Source: Apiotrichum sp. Y4204 (Eukaryota; Basidiomycota; Tremellomycetes; Trichosporonales; Trichosporonaceae). Taken from it: a DNA stretch of 64,000 bases. The stretch is from the NCBI GenBank assembly GCA_025531455.1, contig JAMYHL010000026.1, forward strand, positions 248,001 through 312,000, given 5' to 3'. The notes beneath the pieces were generated by a model. It was given only the letters and a program-made list of their open reading frames with translations. It was not told where the DNA came from and did not search any database. This document shows, one piece after another, positions 1-11,331 of the stretch. Within the stretch, counting starts at the first letter, position 1, and each line of letters starts with the position of its first letter. Both the position numbers and the translations under genes were made by a program.

Positions 1-100
1 TGTGGATTTGGTGGTGACGAGTCGAAGTGGAGGTTTATGATTTCGTCACTTTGTCGGATGCACATTCGCTTTGCACACTGTCCTCCACACTGTCACCATC

Positions 101-785
101 ATGGACCTCGCGCCGCACACGAGCACGCACCACACGCGCATCCCGCCGGCCTACCCCTCCGCGCCCGAGTTTACTGCGCAGCTCACGCGGCTCCGCGACA
201 CGCTGCTCGTCTGGGTCGGGTGCGCGGCGGAGGAGGAGCGCGACTGTCTCGCCAAGGAGTGGGCGGTGGCCATGCCCGGTTCGGGGGTGAGTTGGGAGAC
301 AAGGCGGTGATGAGAGTCGAGAGTGAGCGGAGACGAGGGATTGTTGTTTATATCTCGTGTTATGCTCGCTCTTCTCTGCCCTCCCCTCGCTGCGTACTGA
401 CATTAGGTCATCCCGGCGACGGCGACACCGCTGTTCCGCAGCGGCGCGACGGACACGGCGCTCCCGATGGCGCAGCGGCTCGGTGCGTGACTTCTGTGAC
501 TGGATGTGTGTGCATGTTCTGGGCCTTGCACCGATGGCTAAAAGAAGTATGAGGAGCCATGAAGCCATGAAGCATGAGGCGCGCAGCCAAGCCATCCACA
601 TCCATAAGTACACCAGGCGCTGACCCGCAGCCAAGCGATTCCCGCCACACCAGATCCACCTCTCGCTCTCCCTCCCGGCCAACCTCACGGCCCCAGCGGC
701 CGCGGACCCGTACGCGGCCAAAGCGCTGCTCGCGATGGAGAAGAAGCTGGGCACGTGGATTGCCGAGGTGCTGGCTGAGAGCTGA
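101..785 (+). CDS. Proteasome assembly chaperone 4 (PAC4/PSMG4)-like protein
   Basis: Three exons, 101-286, 407-482 and 631-785, give 138 residues. The ATG at 101 is preceded by CACCATC and is followed by a frame that stays open to a GTGAGT donor. Residues near 30-45 read L-x-D-T-L-L-V-W-V-G, then a stretch ending A-V-A-M-P, a threonine-rich segment, L-A-K-R, and a C-terminal helix M-E-K-K-L-G-x-W-I-A-E. This is the PAC4 pattern of small dimeric chaperones that help order alpha subunits when the 20S proteasome ring assembles in the cytosol. PAC3 is the closest alternative, but the W-V-G core and the L-A-K-R plus 'MEKKL' end fit PAC4 better. Exon phases agree (0, then 1). ERG24 follows on the same strand after 633 bp. 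The family is divergent, so the name is probable rather than certain. Confidence 0.72.
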
Positions 786-1418
786 GGATCCGGGAGCTGA
801 GGGCTGAGGATTCGGCTGAGAGCTGGAGAGCTGAGAGGGAGAGGTGAGAGGCAGAGGCGGGCTGAGACAGGTCTGTGAGCTGGAGACGTTGAGAACTGTC
901 GAACGATAGCGGACCTGTGTGGCCCTTGGCCCGTGGTCCGTGGCCCGTCGGCCTCTGAAGCTGCCTGACGACAGAGGACTCGTGGTCATCGTGTCGGTCG
1001 ATGACAGTCGAGTGGCGCCTGGGGCATGGGACCACGGTGACTTTTTTCTTCTACCCTAGTTGGCCAGGAGATTATACCATGCATAGATACCGAGCCTGTC
1101 TCCATTAATGTGCATGGCTCGCCATGCGGTGATGTAGGGAGCACAGTGTGCACAGAAGCATGCTACGATGCACGACGCACGCCGATGCGCCGATGCCTCG
1201 ATGCGGAGCACCTGTCCATCTCCGGGCTCGGCACTGGCCAGGTCGCTGCATGGTACGATGATGACGGTTGATGGCGCCGATGATGGCGGATGTGCTCCCG
1301 GCGGTCCCCCCTGCGGCACCACAATCTGAGCCATTTTAAAAGTCGTTCCACCTCGTCCATCACATTTCTTTCCCCCTCCACCGCCTGTCCATCCATCCGT
1401 TGTTCTTCACCGCTCACC
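786..1418. other. Intergenic, PAC4-like to ERG24
   Basis: 633 bp between the PAC4-like stop and the ERG24 start. Near 786-850 there are short imperfect repeats of GAGCTGAG/GAGAGCTG. The last 60 bases before ERG24 are C/T-rich (TCCATCACATTTCTTTCCCCC), as is usual for a fungal leader. No RNA gene or further coding frame was recognised. Confidence 0.6.
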
Positions 1419-3141
1419 ATGGCCTCGCCATCTCCAGAGTACACGACGACGATCACCGCGAAAGCAGAGTTTACGCTTCCGCCGCGGAGCGAGCTGAACC
1501 CGCGTTCGACGGCAAAGGAGTTCTTCGGCCCGATCGGCACGACAGCCGTGACGCTCATCACGCCGGCCGTCGCGTATGCCCTCTTCTACAGCTGCAACGA
1601 GGTGACCGGGTGCTCGGCAGCCAGCGCACCCGCCAACCTTGCGCGCTGGGCCGGCGAGACATTCCCTTCGTCGGCAGGCGCAATCTTTGAGTGGAAGGCG
1701 CTCGCGGTATATTGCGCGTGGTACGCCTGGTGCGTCGCGTGCTGGGTCCTCCTCCCGCAGGAGTGGATCGAGGGCAACCTCCTCCGCGACGGCACAAGGC
1801 AGAAGTACAAGATGAATGGTGAGTGTCGCGCGAGCGCGGGCGCGGAACGCGTTGCCGCTAGGATGGGTGTCTCGGCTCATGTCCATCTCGGACCCGAGAT
1901 GATCATCACACATGGCAGGCCAATCCTCCCCCATCGTGCCTCCCACTAACATTAGGCCTCTGGACGCTCCTTCTCACGCTTGGCGTCGCCGCCGGCGTGC
2001 TTCTCCAGCCTGGCGACACCGGCATCCACGCGTTTACCTGGCTGTATGACCACTGGGTTCCGCTCCTCACTTCGTCGGTGATCATGGCCACAGCCCAGTC
2101 CGTCTGGGTCTACGCGTACAGCTTCTTCTCGGGCGAGCTGCTTGCGCTGGGCGGAAACTCGGGTATCTTTGTTTATGACGTGAGTAGCGGTAGCGGAGAT
2201 GGGATTGCGGCTGGACTCCAGGAGGGTAGCCGCGAATCTCCACCTCGTCGATTGTCTCGCTCGCTGCGCTCGCGCTCACACCAGTTCTGGATGGGCCGCC
2301 CGCTCAACCCCACGCTCCCGGGCCTCAAGTCGTGGGACATCAAGTCGTTCAACGAGGTGCGCCCCGGCCTGATGGGCTGGTTCATCCTCAACATTGCGTG
2401 CGCATGCGAGCAGTACGTCCGCCTCGGGTACGTGACCGACTCTATGCTGCTCGTCCTCGTCTTCCAGGGATGGTACGTCGTCGACTGCCAGCTTGTCGAG
2501 CCCTCGATCCTCAACCAGATGGACATTACGACCGACGGCTTTGGTTTCATGCTCGCGTTTGGCGACCTCACCTGGGTGCCGTTCACGTACACGCTGCAGG
2601 CGCGCTACCTCGCCTTTTCGCCCGTCCACCTCGGCATCCCCGCCTGCCTCGCGATAACCGCCGTCGAGGTTGCCGGCCAGTACATTTTCCGCATGGCCAA
2701 CAATGAAAAGTCCGACTTCCGTAATGGCAAGAACCCGAAAAACCTCACGTCAATGGAGACTGCGCGCGGCACACGCCTCCTCACCTCGGGCTGGTGGGGC
2801 CGCTCCCGCCACCCCAACTACTTTGGCGACTGGCTCATGGCGTGAGTGAATAAATAAGGAAAAGGCTAATGTTCAGCTGGGCATGGTGCCTCCCAACCGG
2901 CTTCAAGACCCCGATCATGTACTTCTACGTCATCTACTTTGCGATCCTCCTCGCCCACCGCCAGACGCGCGACGACGAGCAGTGCCGCAAAAAGTATGGC
3001 AAGGACTGGGACAAGGTGCGTGCGAGTGGCCAGCGGGGAGATCCTGAGCGTCCTGAGCCATTTCTGTTTCTTTGGTTGTGACTCGCTGACAGACAGTACT
3101 GCATGCTCGTGCCGTACAAGATCATTCCCTACGTGTACTAA
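1419..3141 (+). CDS. ERG24: Delta(14)-sterol reductase (C-14 reductase, ERG24)
   Basis: Five exons (1419-1818, 1956-2179, 2285-2841, 2877-3015, 3097-3141) give 454 residues. The protein is a polytopic ER membrane enzyme that uses NADPH to reduce the C14-C15 double bond left after lanosterol 14-demethylation in ergosterol synthesis. The sterol reductase signatures are clear. K-S-W-D-I-K-S-F-N-E-V-R-P-G-L lies near residues 223-237. L-L-T-S-G-W-W-G-x-x-R-H-P-N-Y-x-G-D-W lies near 373-391. The end is Y-K-I-I-P-Y-V-Y, the typical ERG4/ERG24/lamin B receptor terminus. Length and hydrophobic segments match the family. Intron 3 is only 35 nt. The C8-10 (TM7SF2/LBR) and ERG4 C24(28) reductases are relatives; the 'SWDIKxFxExRPG' wording and length favour ERG24. 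Confidence 0.95.
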
Positions 3142-3417
3142 GCGCGAGCCGCTCCCTCGCAGACATTCCAGCTGTCGTTTCTGTCTTTTGTCGAGACATT
3201 CAACCCGATACTCCCCTCGTCACCTGTCTCTGTCCGATGCCAGTGCCCATGTCCAGTGCATGTGCTGGCGGCGCGATACCCGTCGAGTAGATCCAGCCAT
3301 AGAAGCGTGCATGTAATGACGTGAAAAAGAAAGGGACAAGTCTCTGGAGCACAGGACGTTATTTCATCAAAGCGGCAGCCTGTTCCACATTTTCCAGCTG
3401 CCCCACTCTATCGCTTC

Positions 3418-5190
3418 TTATAGGACCTCCATCACCATCCCAATATCCGCAATGACAAACGCGCCCTTCTCGCCCGCGTTGTCCCAGTCATGACTCACGC
3501 CCTTATCCCTCCGCGCGCGGCCAAACTCTACGCGCGTCGCTCGCGCCTCGGCGGCATCGCAAAACGTGCCCCAGTGCACGCCGAGCGAACGGCGCGCGTT
3601 CAGCAGGAGATGGATGTCGATACTGTCGGCCGGCGAGCAGTGCTGCGACGAGGTGAGCGTGTACTGGTCGAGAGAAAGCGATAGCAGCGAGCGGAGGAAC
3701 GGCAGGCTGGACCCCGTGCTGAGCGGCAGCAGCGCGAGCGTGAATGGGCCGTAGCGCTTGCCAATCTCTGCAAACGCGGGACACACCGACGACTCGTCCT
3801 CATCCTGCGCCGTCGCGTACCGGTATCCCGTGTCGCCGCCAAAGTAGACCTTGAAGTGGCGCTCGTCCCAGTCCATGCCTGGCTGCAGCGCGTCGCACCC
3901 GGGACCGACGACACCGACACACCAGCTCCCCCACAGCGAGGTCATGTGGTCAAAGATGCCGCGGCCGGAGCGGTGCTGCGAGGGCGTGCACGCCAGCTTG
4001 AGGGTGAGTGCTGCGTCTGGGTCGATGCGCGCGTCGTATTCCGCAGGATACGGGCTCGGCGAGACGGCGCGGCTTCCCCCCGGCACAGAGGGGAAGGTGA
4101 TGATCGCCTCGTGCCACCAGTCGAGCTCGGTGACGCGGGACTCGGGGATGCCGCAGGAGAGGAACCAGGCGGCGAGGCCGAGCGGCACGAAAAAGTGGAT
4201 CGTCGCGCGGTTGCACTCCCACAGCTGCATGATTGTGTTGTAGTCGAGATGGTCGTAGTGGTCGTGCGAGATGCAGCACACGTGTATGGCTGGCAGCTCG
4301 AACACTGCACACGGGGGGTCGAGGTGGCGCGCAGGCCCAACAAGCTGCGACGGCGAGCAGCGATACGAAAAGATCGGGTCGAATACGACGCCGCAGTACG
4401 GCGTCAGCTCGGCGGTGTTCGAGTTTGTCGGGGGGTTGGCCCACGGGATCTGGACGAGCGTGCCCGCGTGTCCGAGCCAAGTCACGAGCGGGGAATCGCC
4501 GCCGCGCGACCAGCTCGGGCGCTCGACGCGGATCGGCGGCTCGCGCCAGTCATCCTCGTCGTCGAGTGTGAGAATCCGCGAAAACGTCGGACGGACATAA
4601 CCGTTCACAGGCTGTCCTGGCGGGTGCTGGAATGACCACTGCTGCTCGCCGTCGAGGGCCAGCGACTCCTCGTCGTCCTCTTCCGCCGCGTCCTCGGGCT
4701 CGTCGGGCTTTAGCCACGACGCCGGCTGCGGGCCATCAGAATCGTACTCGTCCTCCTCTGCCGGGTGTCGGCCAATAAGCGAATCCGAGGGACCGGCATC
4801 TGCACCGTCGGCATCCTCCTCTTCATCTGATTCCCGCCGTAAGCGGTTGAGCGGGGTAGACCCCGAGTTGAGGGTCAATGTCGACGTGCGCGACGACATG
4901 CTCCGCTTCTTGAACGGCTTCGGCTCTGGGAGCTGCGGCTTGGCAATCGCCGCGCCGCGCTGGTACGCGAGCATGGCGTCGCTGACTGTCATGAAGCGGT
5001 AGCTCGGCCACGGATTGTGAAACTTGCGTCCGGTGGCGGGGAACTGGGGGAACGCGGGGCCACACGCCGAGTCCTGCGGCTCATTGTTCTGCCCGGCCTG
5101 GTGGTCCAGCGTGATCGGCCCGCTGCCCGTGCCGTGGTGCGCGTACAGCAGCCCCGGCGGCGGCGGGAGGAGGGACACAGTCGCGGGCAT
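3418..5190 (-). CDS. NAPE-PLD-like metallo-beta-lactamase superfamily protein (FMP30-like)
   Basis: A single uninterrupted frame of 590 residues, start ATG at 5190. The C-terminal half is a metallo-beta-lactamase fold of the N-acyl-phosphatidylethanolamine phospholipase D branch. Seen are T-W-L-G-H-A-G-T (near 240), D-P-I-F-S-x-R-C-S-P-S-Q-L-V-G-P-x-R (near 275), the metal site H-D-H-Y-D-H-L-D (near 315), G-G-D-T-G-Y-R, and H-W-G-T-F near the end. These match the NAPE-PLD layout, with all visible zinc ligands kept, so hydrolase activity is plausible. The N-terminal 200 residues are not part of the fold and hold an acidic, low-complexity stretch (E/D runs at about 118-180). Yeast FMP30 is the mitochondrial fungal relative; no clear targeting peptide is visible here. 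It is divergent from PEX7, with 463 bp between the two starts. Confidence 0.88.
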   Translation of the reverse strand: MPATVSLLPPPPGLLYAHHGTGSGPITLDHQAGQNNEPQDSACGPAFPQFPATGRKFHNPWPSYRFMTVSDAMLAYQRGAAIAKPQLPEPKPFKKRSMSSRTSTLTLNSGSTPLNRLRRESDEEEDADGADAGPSDSLIGRHPAEEDEYDSDGPQPASWLKPDEPEDAAEEDDEESLALDGEQQWSFQHPPGQPVNGYVRPTFSRILTLDDEDDWREPPIRVERPSWSRGGDSPLVTWLGHAGTLVQIPWANPPTNSNTAELTPYCGVVFDPIFSYRCSPSQLVGPARHLDPPCAVFELPAIHVCCISHDHYDHLDYNTIMQLWECNRATIHFFVPLGLAAWFLSCGIPESRVTELDWWHEAIITFPSVPGGSRAVSPSPYPAEYDARIDPDAALTLKLACTPSQHRSGRGIFDHMTSLWGSWCVGVVGPGCDALQPGMDWDERHFKVYFGGDTGYRYATAQDEDESSVCPAFAEIGKRYGPFTLALLPLSTGSSLPFLRSLLSLSLDQYTLTSSQHCSPADSIDIHLLLNARRSLGVHWGTFCDAAEARATRVEFGRARRDKGVSHDWDNAGEKGAFVIADIGMVMEVL

Positions 5191-5653
5191 GAGTCGGAAT
5201 ACCTGGGTGGTTGGAATGCAAGAGTGGAATGGGACGATAGAGGGGTGTAGATGTGAGTTGTTGAGAGGGAGGAAAGAAAATGAGGGTGAAGAGAAGAAAG
5301 ACGAGATGTAATCGTGACTAGAGTGTTTCGATCTCCATCATCATTTGAATCTCCTCGTTTCCGTCCCCCTGTCATCCAATCTCTCCCCGTCATCGCCGAG
5401 AGATATAGGAGTGACGTCGATGACTCTCTTCTAGTCTCCACACTACTCCGCTCCGCCCCTGGCTGGCCTGGCCCCGCCAAGCCCAGCCCACGTGGCAAGT
5501 CTATCCGGCGTATCCGGTGTATCCGGTGCCATCGCCTCGCGAGCCATCCGTCATGGCTTAATGGCTTCCAACCCCATCCACCAGAACCACGGCCCAATCC
5601 GACCACACCACCTCCTGTGATTCTCTCTCATCCAACTCTCCAACCTCCCCGCG
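5191..5653. other. Divergent promoter region, NAPE-PLD-like gene / PEX7
   Basis: 463 bp between two outward-facing start codons. It contains a short direct repeat TATCCGGYGTATCCGGTG near 5501-5525 and C-rich tracts upstream of PEX7 (CCACCTCC, CCAACCTCC). Promoter elements for both genes must lie here, but no specific factor site can be named from sequence alone. Confidence 0.5.
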
Positions 5654-6899
5654 ATGCAGGCCGGCCACCCCCCAACGCTCCGCGCGCGCACGCCGGGATT
5701 CGCGCACCACGGCCTCAAGTTCTCCCCGTTCTTCGATAACCGCCTCGCTGTCGCGAGCGGCGCCAACTTTGGCTTGATTGGGAACGGGCGCGTGCACCTT
5801 CTCCAGATCGGGCCGCAGGGGCTCATGGTCGAGAAGTAGTAAGTTTAGCTCAATATCGGGGGTTCGGTGCCGGAGACGCGTGATGCGAGATGCACTGGTT
5901 GAGTGGCTCTGGCTATGGCCAGTCTGCTGTACGGCCGAACCCACCCTGCTCCCACTCACATTCCCCGCTGACCCCAGCTTCGACACCCAGGACTGCGTAT
6001 ACGACGTGGCGTGGAACGAGACGCACGAGTGAGCTGTCAACCGTCTATGGAGCTGACGACCAGAAACCAGGTGCTCGCAGTGTGCGGCAACGGCGCCCTG
6101 CGCCTCTTTGACATTACACTAAATGTGCGTCTTCTGTCGGCGGATACCCGTCCCCGCTTGGTCTTCATTCCACTAATCCCAGGGCTTGCCCGTCGCGGGG
6201 TGGCACGAACACACGGCCGAGGTCGTCAGCGCCGACTGGGGCAATCTCGACAAGGCGCTGTTCGCGACCGCCTCATGGGACGGTACAGGCAAGGTGTGGA
6301 GTCTGGAGCGCGCAACCTCGCTCGCGACGCTGCAGGGCGGCCCGGGACAGATGTACGCTGCGCTCTTCTCGCCGCACCAGGCCGGCATGGTGGCTACCGC
6401 GGGACAGGACGGCACCGTGCGCCTATGGGATATCCGGACTGCGAGCGCCGCGCCGAATGCAAACCCCCAGATGAGCTTCCGCGGCGCGCCGGGCGATATC
6501 CTCGCTGCCGACTGGAACAAGTACCACCACGGAATCCTCGCGACCGCCGGAAAGGATGGGACGATCCGCGTCTGGGACGTGCGCAACCCCCTCCGCCCGA
6601 CGGCCGAGCTCCCGGGCCACGCGCTCGCCGTGCGCAAGATCCAGTACGTCTGAGACTAAATAGCTGGCCGGTGCTTGAAAGCTAATAGCAGGTGGTCGCC
6701 GCACCACGCGGATATTATCGCGTCGGCAGGGTACGACATGACGGCTCGGGTGTGGCACACGCGCCCGCCGGCGCCGCGGCGCGTCATGAACGCGCACTCC
6801 GAGTTTACCATGGCGCTTGGATGGGCGCTCTTTGAGGAGAATGTGCTCGCTACCGCGGCGTGGGACTCGGAGATCCACGTATACCGCCCGGCGTTCTAG
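5654..6899 (+). CDS. PEX7: Peroxin 7, PTS2 receptor (WD40)
   Basis: Five exons (5654-5838, 5978-6028, 6064-6124, 6183-6643, 6692-6899) give 321 residues, the usual PEX7 size. PEX7 is a cytosolic WD40 propeller that binds PTS2 signals of thiolase-type matrix enzymes and delivers them to the peroxisomal docking complex with a co-receptor. The N-terminus has the family opening T-P-G-F-A-H-H-G-L-K-F-S-P-F and G-R-V-H-L-L. Then come D-x-V-Y-D-V-A-W-N-E, a series of blades ending L-W-D, V-W-S and V-W-D, and the closing blade with A-T-A-A-W-D-S-E-I-H-V-Y. The H-x-x-E-V-V-S-A-D-W and P-G-D-I-L-A-A-D-W-N-K phrases are specific to PEX7 rather than to generic WD40 proteins. All splice phases close. Introns 2 and 5 are 35 and 48 nt. 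Confidence 0.94.
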
Positions 6900-7129
6900 G
6901 GCGAGAGACCTGCTGGAGTGAAGCGCGAGTGAGAGAGAAGATAGCAAGAGTCGGTTGTAGTGGATACACATTAGACGGGTATACCGCGGCATGGATCAGG
7001 TTGACTATGGCTGCACTGCGGACAGATTTACGACGGTCATCCCTTCATTAAGGTACTGCTACTAGAGTCGGGGTACAGTCTACGTCTCCACCGTCCTGCT
7101 CGGCCACGGCCTTGCGGAACCCATCCTTC

Positions 7130-8174
7130 TTACTCCTTCTTGGGCTTGTCATCGACGGCCTTGGAAGCCGCCTCGTCAATGGCCTTCTGCTCGGCCGCCT
7201 CCATCTTGCCGGCATACTCCTGCCCGATCTGCATGCCAATAACGCCGAGGAGGAGCAGCCCGCAGAGCGTGTTGCCCGCGGCGAGGACGCGTACCGACTC
7301 CATCTTCTCGTCGGCCGTAGGAGGCTTCTCGAAAGGCGGCGCAGCGGGAATCAGCGTCCACGTCGACTTTGCGTCCGGGAGGAAAGTGCGCAGGGCGTTG
7401 ATGTGCACCGTGAGGTACAGGACGATCGCGCCCAGGTGCAGGGCTGGCGTCAGTGTCAGTGCCAGTGCGCGGCTGCCGCTGCGGCTGACAATGCCAACGG
7501 GAGGGAGGGCTCGTGGCTCGACCAATACCGGGACATAGCCACTCGTGCTCCGCCAACACTCACCGATCGACGAGCCGTCAAAGAACTTTGCGCTCTCGTT
7601 CCACTTGTGCAGCTTGAAGAGGAGGACGATGAGGGGCGCGCCCATGGCCGCGTGGAACAGTGCCTGCAGTAAGCACTACAATTACAGACGTCCGGGGATT
7701 GCGATAAGCGGGGGACCTTGAACGCTGCAATGTGCGAGCAGTGTCTCTGCGTGTAGTATTCTCCGTGGTGCCGCGTCGCACACAGAACACAGAGCCGCAA
7801 CTTCACCCGGAGTGCACCCCATATCACATCCTCATCCCCCACACGCCACCTCTCGACCCACCTTGACGGCACCAGGCGCCTCGTACCACATGCGGTAGAA
7901 CGCGTATCCGTTCTCGATCGCCTCCTCCGTGAGCGGCATGTACAGGAGCGGGATGTCGACCTGGCGTTAGCGAAGATGAATAGTGGCGATAGGGGATGCC
8001 TGAGAGGAGGTGGTGGGAGCGCGTCTAGAAGCCTTAGACATTCGCGCTGGCCACTCCCACTCCCTCTCCCTCTCCCCCGCGGTTCCGTTGCTTGCCACTC
8101 ACGACCTGCGACACAAAGACCATGCCGAGGAGGAAGCTCGAGCAGCCGAGCACAATGTTGGTAGCGAATCCCAT
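7130..8174 (-). CDS. SHR3: SHR3-like ER membrane chaperone for amino-acid permeases
   Basis: Four exons read right to left (8103-8174, 7862-7960, 7564-7663, 7130-7443) give 194 residues. SHR3 sits in the ER membrane and keeps amino-acid permeases folded and competent for COPII packaging. The start M-G-F-A-T-N-I-V-L-G-x-S-S-F-L-L-G-M is the SHR3 first membrane segment. It is followed by V-D-I-P-L-L-Y-M-P-L-T-E-E-A-I-E-N, the aromatic W-Y, then K-L-H-K-W-N-E-x-x-x-F-F-D-G-S-S, and L-H-L-G-A-I-V-L-Y-L-T-V. There are four membrane spans and a short Lys-rich cytosolic tail ending K-P-K-K-E, which could act as an ER retrieval signal. Length is close to yeast SHR3 (about 210). Confidence 0.87.
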
Positions 8175-8955
8175 CGTGGAGGGTGGAATGGATGGGTGGA
8201 TGGGTGGGGGAGAGTGTAATGGCAAGATATGTCGCTCTGTGGGATGCCGGATTGCCTTTCGCCCCGAGTGTGTGGATCGTGTCCTTTCACCGCGCCAAGC
8301 TTGGAATCCAAGCTGTCATGCCTTGCGGCCAGCCGCCGCCAGCGCTGCCAGCGTGCCAGAGTACGCCATGTGTCAGCGCCTAGCCGGGTGCGCGTGTGCA
8401 TGCCTTCGAGCGATCAAGCGGTCATGCCTGGCATTCGATTGCGGCGACTGATTGTGACAACAAATCGGGCGGAACTAAATCTGAATCATCACCGAGGTCC
8501 AGCTGTCGTGAGGTCCATGGCCTCGCCCGGCACGAGGCCGTGGGCCGCGATCGCATTGACCAGCAAGCCACGACGGCGCCGAGCGCCGCGGCCCTGACTT
8601 CGCTTGCATGGGCAAGTACAGTTCACACCTCACCGAACCTCGCTTGCACCGGCCTCCACTCCCCTCACCATGCCCCTTCAGTACTGCTTGACACCATTCA
8701 TCACATCTACATCACTGCTCAATTGCACAATGTCAAGTGCGCGCCTCCCTCGTTCGACGCTCAGCACAGGTCGGCAGGCCGATCATGTCGGCGTACTCGT
8801 GTAGGCGTCTCTTCGTCATGTCAGTCGTGCACAGTCAAACTCGTCATTTTGTCGTCTATTGTCGCGTCGGCCTTGGCCATCGTTTTCTGCGTACGTCATG
8901 GGTTCAATTGAGAAACAGGATCAGTCGCCTTTATACACATAAAGTCATTCTGACA
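8175..8955. other. Intergenic, SHR3-like start to CDC14 stop
   Basis: 781 bp. The part near SHR3 is its promoter. No RNA gene or frame with coding character was seen on either strand. Confidence 0.5.
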
Positions 8956-11331
8956 TTAGCCATTACTAAAACTGATGTACTCACAATCGTGCCCGAGGGC
9001 GGCACCGCCAAGGCGCGAAAGGGTGTTCCACACTCGCGGGGTTGCGCCAAAGGTCCGGCGCAAAGGATGCTTGCTGCGCATTGAGCCTGTCGACGACACC
9101 GACGACGAGGTCAGCTCGGAGTCGGAGAGCGAGCCATCAGTCGAGGACGACGGTGGATGCGCGCCCGCGCGAGGAGTGAGCTCCTTGTCCTTGAACGTGG
9201 GTAACGCCGGTCGACGGGGGAGGAGGCTGCGCGAGCGCGGGGTGGTCTCATTTGGCGGAGTCATTACCTGAGTGTCAAGGACCAAGGTCGCAGTGGGCGG
9301 CGTGATGGGTTCCTCAGCTTCCTCGATAGGGAAGGCCACCCCCTTGAAGTCATCACATGGAGTAGTCTCTCGGCTCGGCGGTGGGGAGCTCAATCCTGAC
9401 TTTGACAGAGGCGGGTCGCCGTTGCGGCGCTTGGTCGCCCTTTGGTCGAGCTCGGAAACACTGGAACTGCAGCTCGCAGTCGATGGGGAGCGGATTAGTC
9501 GAGGAGGGGTTGGCTCGACACGCCGAGTTGGGGTCTCGCAAACCTGAGGAAGAGGGCTGCGGCCTGACCCGCGTTTCACGCCGCGAACAGAGCCCTCCTG
9601 GTCGGGCGTTGCTGTTGAGACGGCACGGTTGCGCGGTGGGGTGGTCGGCTCTGGAACGTCTGGTTCAGGTGTGAGCTCTGGGCGAATGAGGTTCTTGCGA
9701 GGTTGCCCTTGAGCGTCGCCCGCCTTGGTGCCACCGTTTGCAGCACCTCCCAACTCGTGAGGGTGAGCGATTGGTCCAAAAGTAGCATCGCTCTCGAGCG
9801 GCGGAGATGGAGGAAGAGTGTTGGCCATGACCCTGCGGTGCTCGTCGATTGCGGCCTCGATGTCAGTGACCACCCTACTGACAACCCAACTCACCCATCC
9901 AGCCCACTTCAGTTGGTTCAGCTGCATGTATCGCTGCTGCGGTCCGACAACCATCCCTGGGCGAACGAGGCGCATGTACCCGATGACCTCAGACGCGCTA
10001 AACTGATACTTGTAGATCAGATACGCTGGAGTAAGTCGCTGTCGACCTCACTTGACCCACCTCCGATCAACACGCCCGTGCGGCCGAGACCGGCCTTACA
10101 GTGGACAGCAACCTTCTTCCCCCGAGCAATTGTCTCCTCCGCCAGACGGATAAAGTCGCGGACAATGTCGTCCGTGGGGTTCGTCCCGTCGTCAAAGTAC
10201 ATGTCAACTGAGTGTGAGATGGAATACTATTGGAATCAAATCTCACCATGCTGGATTCCGGACTCGAGAAAGTGTGTGCGGTCGTAAAGCTCGTCATTGA
10301 GACGAACGACCAAGCCAACATTCTCCTCGTAGAACTTGCGCTTCACCTTGTCAAAGGCACTGGAAAGCATCTTGGTCTGCGCCGACGTGAACATCGCCCC
10401 CTTCTGCTCTGGCGGTGCCCGACGCTGGATCCACGACGTGTCCATCGGCGAGGCAAAGGCGACAAAGTTGCCTAGCGTGTTAAGGTCGCCGTTCCTGAAA
10501 CAGTTAGTGGCGGCGGATGTTCCGGCACTCACTCGACGCGCTCAAAGTACCGATAGTCCTCGACATCAAAGTCGGAGAGTTGCAGGAGGTTATGCTGTCC
10601 GGCCTTCCACACACCGTAGAGCACATCCTAAAAGTGAGTATTCCCCTCCAGTTTCAATGTGCGAGTGAACGCACCTGCACCGTGAGCGCGAATTCGTTCC
10701 CCCCGTTCCCCGCGTCGCGGAATGGGAGGAGCTCAAAGTGGGATAGGGCCTGAAAGCAGTCCCACGGGTCTTGGTGTTCCACGATGAGCTGAGCGTTAGC
10801 ACAAAGAGTCTGAGGGCGAGCCAGGGTCAGTGGCGGGACTGCGGAAACTCACGCTATACAGGGCGGAAATTAGGGCCATGTTGGACTTTGAGCGAGGACA
10901 TGGGTTGGAGTAGAGGCAGATAGCGCGGCGCAGGTTCTTTTTCTCCTGTGTGGTCAGCGGCGCTGCTCATAACATTGAGTGCAGGCGAAATCGCACGGCT
11001 CTTACATTCAGCTTGTCGTAGATGCGAACACAGGCGTCAAAGGTGTAGGCGAGGTTGAGCGGCCCGTGGTCATTCTTGAACGCGGTGTACACCATGTCGT
11101 CGTCGACTGATGGGTCAGCATGCTCTCAACTGGGCACCCACGAGAAAACATGTGCATCGGCTTGCCCTCGGTAGGGTGCGCATAGGGGCCGTGAGCGGCC
11201 TCCTTGGGCGTGAGGGTAGTGAAGATGAAGCGCGAGCTGAATACGGCGTAGGCGTTGGGGAGGGAGCGGAAGCCGGACGTGGTCCGCCCGGGGACGACCG
11301 AGGTGCTCAGCGGCGACGCGAGAGACGGCAT
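8956..11331 (-). CDS. CDC14: CDC14 family dual-specificity phosphatase
   Basis: Eight exons from right to left (11142-11331, 11006-11106, 10853-10945, 10675-10809, 10533-10627, 10247-10494, 10061-10207, 8956-10025) give 692 residues. CDC14 reverses CDK phosphorylation at mitotic exit and cytokinesis. The N-terminal domain has [19 protein letters not shown], a family hallmark. The catalytic loop [10 protein letters not shown] puts the nucleophile at Cys324 and the phosphate-binding Arg at 330, followed by [15 protein letters not shown]. The last 330 residues are a low-complexity S/T/P-rich tail with many S-P and T-P sites, usual for fungal CDC14. A possible in-frame 39-nt intron lies at 9856-9894 (GTGAGT, CTGAC, GAG); removing it shortens the protein by 13 residues. 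Confidence 0.93.

Noticed and set aside
35..754. 239-codon open frame on the minus strand opposite the PAC4-like gene
   Set aside because: It covers the exons and introns of a gene with good splice phases and family motifs; its own translation is Arg-rich with no domain, so it is a shadow.
4989..5606. 205-codon minus-strand frame overlapping the start of the NAPE-PLD-like gene
   Set aside because: It spans the divergent promoter and the other frame of a recognisable gene; composition is not protein-like.
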